DNA from: Ceratothoa steindachneri
Lineage: Eukaryota > Arthropoda > Malacostraca > Isopoda > Cymothoidae
Direction of reading: 5' to 3'
NCBI GenBank assembly: GCA_963969495.1
Contig: OZ018324.1
Location: forward strand, 142,919,355-142,983,354
DNA: 64,000 bases
Shown here: positions 61,890 to 64,000 of the stretch, piece by piece
Layout: every line of letters starts with the position of its first letter
Numbering within the stretch: the first letter of the stretch is position 1
Translations under genes and position numbers: made by a program
The notes under the pieces: model-generated
Databases searched by the model: none
Told to the model about the DNA's origin: nothing
Seen by the model: only the letters and a program-made list of their open reading frames with translations

Positions 61890-63660
61890 TTAAGACATTC
61901 CATCCCATCCTACTTTCGATCAGCACTACTGATACAGGAAGGTATCTGAACAGTGATTTAGAGCGATATGTAATTGATGGGCTTGAGGTTTAGGAAACAC
62001 TCGGAAATTCGGACCACAAATCATTGGTATTTAAAATCAAATATGATTTCATTAATCAGAGAAAAGCGCAAAAGATACTTAAAATGCATTTAAATTAGCA
62101 AATTTCCCAGCAATTAGAGAGGAATATGAAGAATGGGATTGCCTTAGTTAACACAACACCTGCTTTGTTTACAGCGTAATCAATAGTGCTATTAAGGATC
62201 ATCAAACCAGATATGGTCCTCACAAAAACAGTTAAAGATATTCAAGAGACAAACATTTGTTACCCAATATTTCTAGGTTCTGATCGGATGAAAATGGCCA
62301 CTTTATAAACCGTTGAAAGGAGACCAATCATTCGTGCAAATTTTCCCGATCTCTAAAAGGAGATAAAGAGAGAAATAGATTAACAAGAATAGCCTCACAA
62401 ATTTTGTTTCTAGGGAACAAAAGGTAGACGAAGAAAAGAAGGAGAACTGTCGACCCGTAAACATAACTTCACATATATTTAAACTAATGGAATAAAATAT
62501 TGATTTAATACTACAAAATCATTTGGGGAGAAATCAACTTTTATTAAATAGCCAACATTGTTTCAGGAAAGGAAAGATGTGTCACTAGTCTGATTACATT
62601 TTATGAGCATGTAGCAAAAGCTGTTGATTCAGCTTTTTTAAAGCTTTGATAAACATCCTTCTTTCAAAGCTATACATATCCATGAGAATACGATAAGTTG
62701 AGTTGATAATTCGTTGACGGATCATAAACAAAGTGTGCTCTAATTGTGATGACATCCTTTTAGCTGAAACCCGTACTCCTTATACTTTTCTAAGGATCTT
62801 AGATTCTGGAACGAATTATCAAGTACATTTAATGCTAAGGATAATAAACTTGGGGAGATAATAAAGGATAAGGAAGACTAAAATTATTTTTTAAAATGGT
62901 CTGAATATGTTAAGTAAACGCTGTAACAATTCAATGAATGAAGCTTAATGATCCTAATGCCAAATACGGCATTTTTCACTTCAGAAAAAATAATCTTAAA
63001 TTTAAATCTTTTATCCAAAATACCGTGATTATAGAATTAAAAGATTAGGTCTCTCTAGTAGTTAAAATGGGTAATGAATTCAATTTTCCAACTCAAAGCG
63101 TTGCAATTAGAAATAAAGCAACAAGGTCACATAATTTATCAGCCAATCCGTCTAAACGCGTAATTCAGAAACGATTTTAAAACTATACACGTCATTAATC
63201 TGACCAATATTATATTATCTTCCTCCTTCTGGTTTCCACAATTAATATATATGTGGATATAATAGCATAGGTACAACGTCGATAGAAGAAAATGATAAGT
63301 GTAATATAAATTCTTAGCTACAATGATAGTTTTAAAATTTCAATCTCTTTTTTCATCGAACGTAGAAGGAAAAGTGGAAAACAAATAGAAAAATATCAAT
63401 TATTGATGAATATGCCAGATACTACATATAATCTATTTAATTTTGCGGGCTAGATATTGACGTTAGGGAACGACAAAGAGATGTTTGGGTGGAAAATTCG
63501 CCTTCAGCAACCGCATCGTTCAACTCTGGAACCATCTCCCATAAGTATTTGTCAGAGCTCCAAGCACAGAAATTATCAGGAAGAAATTTGATAAATATTT
63601 AAAAGAAAATGGAGTTAAAAAGGTTACAAATATTAGAGGGGATATTATAAATTAGTCTTA
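61890..63660 (+). mobile_element. CR1-like non-LTR retroposon, plus strand, decayed
   Basis: Pieces of one ORF2 appear in the expected order on the plus strand: RYLNSDLERYVIDGLEV and LGNSDHKSLVFKIKYDF (endonuclease end with SDH motif, 61940-62040), NCRPVNITSHIFKLME and NQLLLNSQHCFRKGKMC (RT motifs 1-2, 62450-62580), VDNSLTDHKQ-like (62700-62730), a decayed middle without recognisable motifs B or C, and KFAFSNRIVQLWNHLP, VRAPSTEIIRKKFDKYLKEN (63495-63610) as the C-terminus, stop at 63652-63654. It may start before 61890 (61680-61740 encodes SKNKPWNSDIKKKKRF, of uncertain relation). Confidence 0.7.
62440..63654 (+). pseudogene. CR1-like reverse transcriptase, stop-ridden
   Basis: RT domain of the preceding element. 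Motifs 1-2 and the C-terminal WNHLP/FDKYL region are readable, while the catalytic FADD segment cannot be found, suggesting an internal loss near 62760-63040. The C-terminal half shares layout with the copy at 42788-43634 (WNRLTRHV...FKNRLDKYM) but is clearly a different subfamily. Confidence 0.65.
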
Positions 63661-64000
63661 TACTCAATGGCGCCTACTATGTACGAGAATTCCCTATAGG
63701 TGACAATAAATTGTTTGTTTGAGCTGCCTCCCCAGTCCGAGACCATCCCTAGCCAATACCAATCTATAAATTGCGCGTTTCGATGAATGCGCACCTTCCC
63801 ACACACACACTTCCAGCCGCTCCAGTCTTACACAATACCTCAACCTAAATGCAAAATAACACAACACATTGGTGTATAGCGACCGATCTGAAAACTCCTC
63901 CTACCCCCTCTTAAATTATTCCCGAATAATTTCCTCGATGGCTACATTATTTTCATTATTTCTATACACACATTTGAGTCAAGAAAATGACAGCTGTTTC
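63661..64000. other. No supported gene; short CA repeat
   Basis: A short CACACACACA tract at 63802-63811. No domain or other repeat recognised up to the window end. Confidence 0.5.

Overview
The window is eukaryotic, AT-rich, essentially gene-free DNA filled with decayed transposable elements. Several clues point to an arthropod, most likely a malacostracan crustacean: long (TA)n microsatellites, a CR1-like retroposon with an 8-bp TTATGTTC-type tail, Tc1/mariner and ZBED-type hAT remnants, and three copies of a multi-copy arthropod protein family. That placement is inference from remembered families, not from a search. I found no intact host gene, rRNA, tRNA or CRISPR array. Nearly every coding-looking stretch carries in-frame stops or frameshifts.

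Layout. 1-1157: (TA)n tracts around a 708-bp TIR element that holds transposase helix-turn-helix remnants. 4080-5172: GC-rich block of unknown origin with tandem repeats. 5173-9255: copy 1 of a GC-rich Jockey/I-type non-LTR retrotransposon (minus strand), sitting against copy A of the multi-copy protein family (9256-10505). 10506-11820: a structured GC-rich repeat array with covarying hairpins. 11885-21720: three Tc1/mariner pseudogenes, a ~314-bp repeat present twice, and a decayed CR1-like reverse transcriptase. 22895-23730: fragment of the same Jockey/I-type element (plus strand). 24268-24939: near-perfect 336-bp tandem duplication. 27229-27365: large palindrome beside a (TA)n tract.

28791-34800: a Tc1-like terminal repeat followed directly by copy 2 of the Jockey/I-type element, the most complete one (gag, endonuclease, reverse transcriptase, RNase H, C-terminal zinc finger). 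39494-41330: GC-rich gag-like relic. 42525-43640: CR1-like 3' half. 44083-45739: copy B of the protein family. 46016-48200: long inverted repeat with circularly permuted arms. 51890-52270: pyrimidine-rich minisatellite. 52753-54689: hAT element with both ends visible. 54748-55350: CR1-like remnant. 55500-59763: copy C of the protein family, split by copy 3 of the Jockey/I-type element (57105-59635) with a perfect 13-bp target-site duplication. 61890-63660: another CR1-like element, plus strand.

The genes do not form a pathway. What the window records is a history of nested insertions. The items most worth following up are the zinc-finger protein family with its nested retrotransposon, the structured repeat array with compensatory stem changes, and the permuted inverted repeat.
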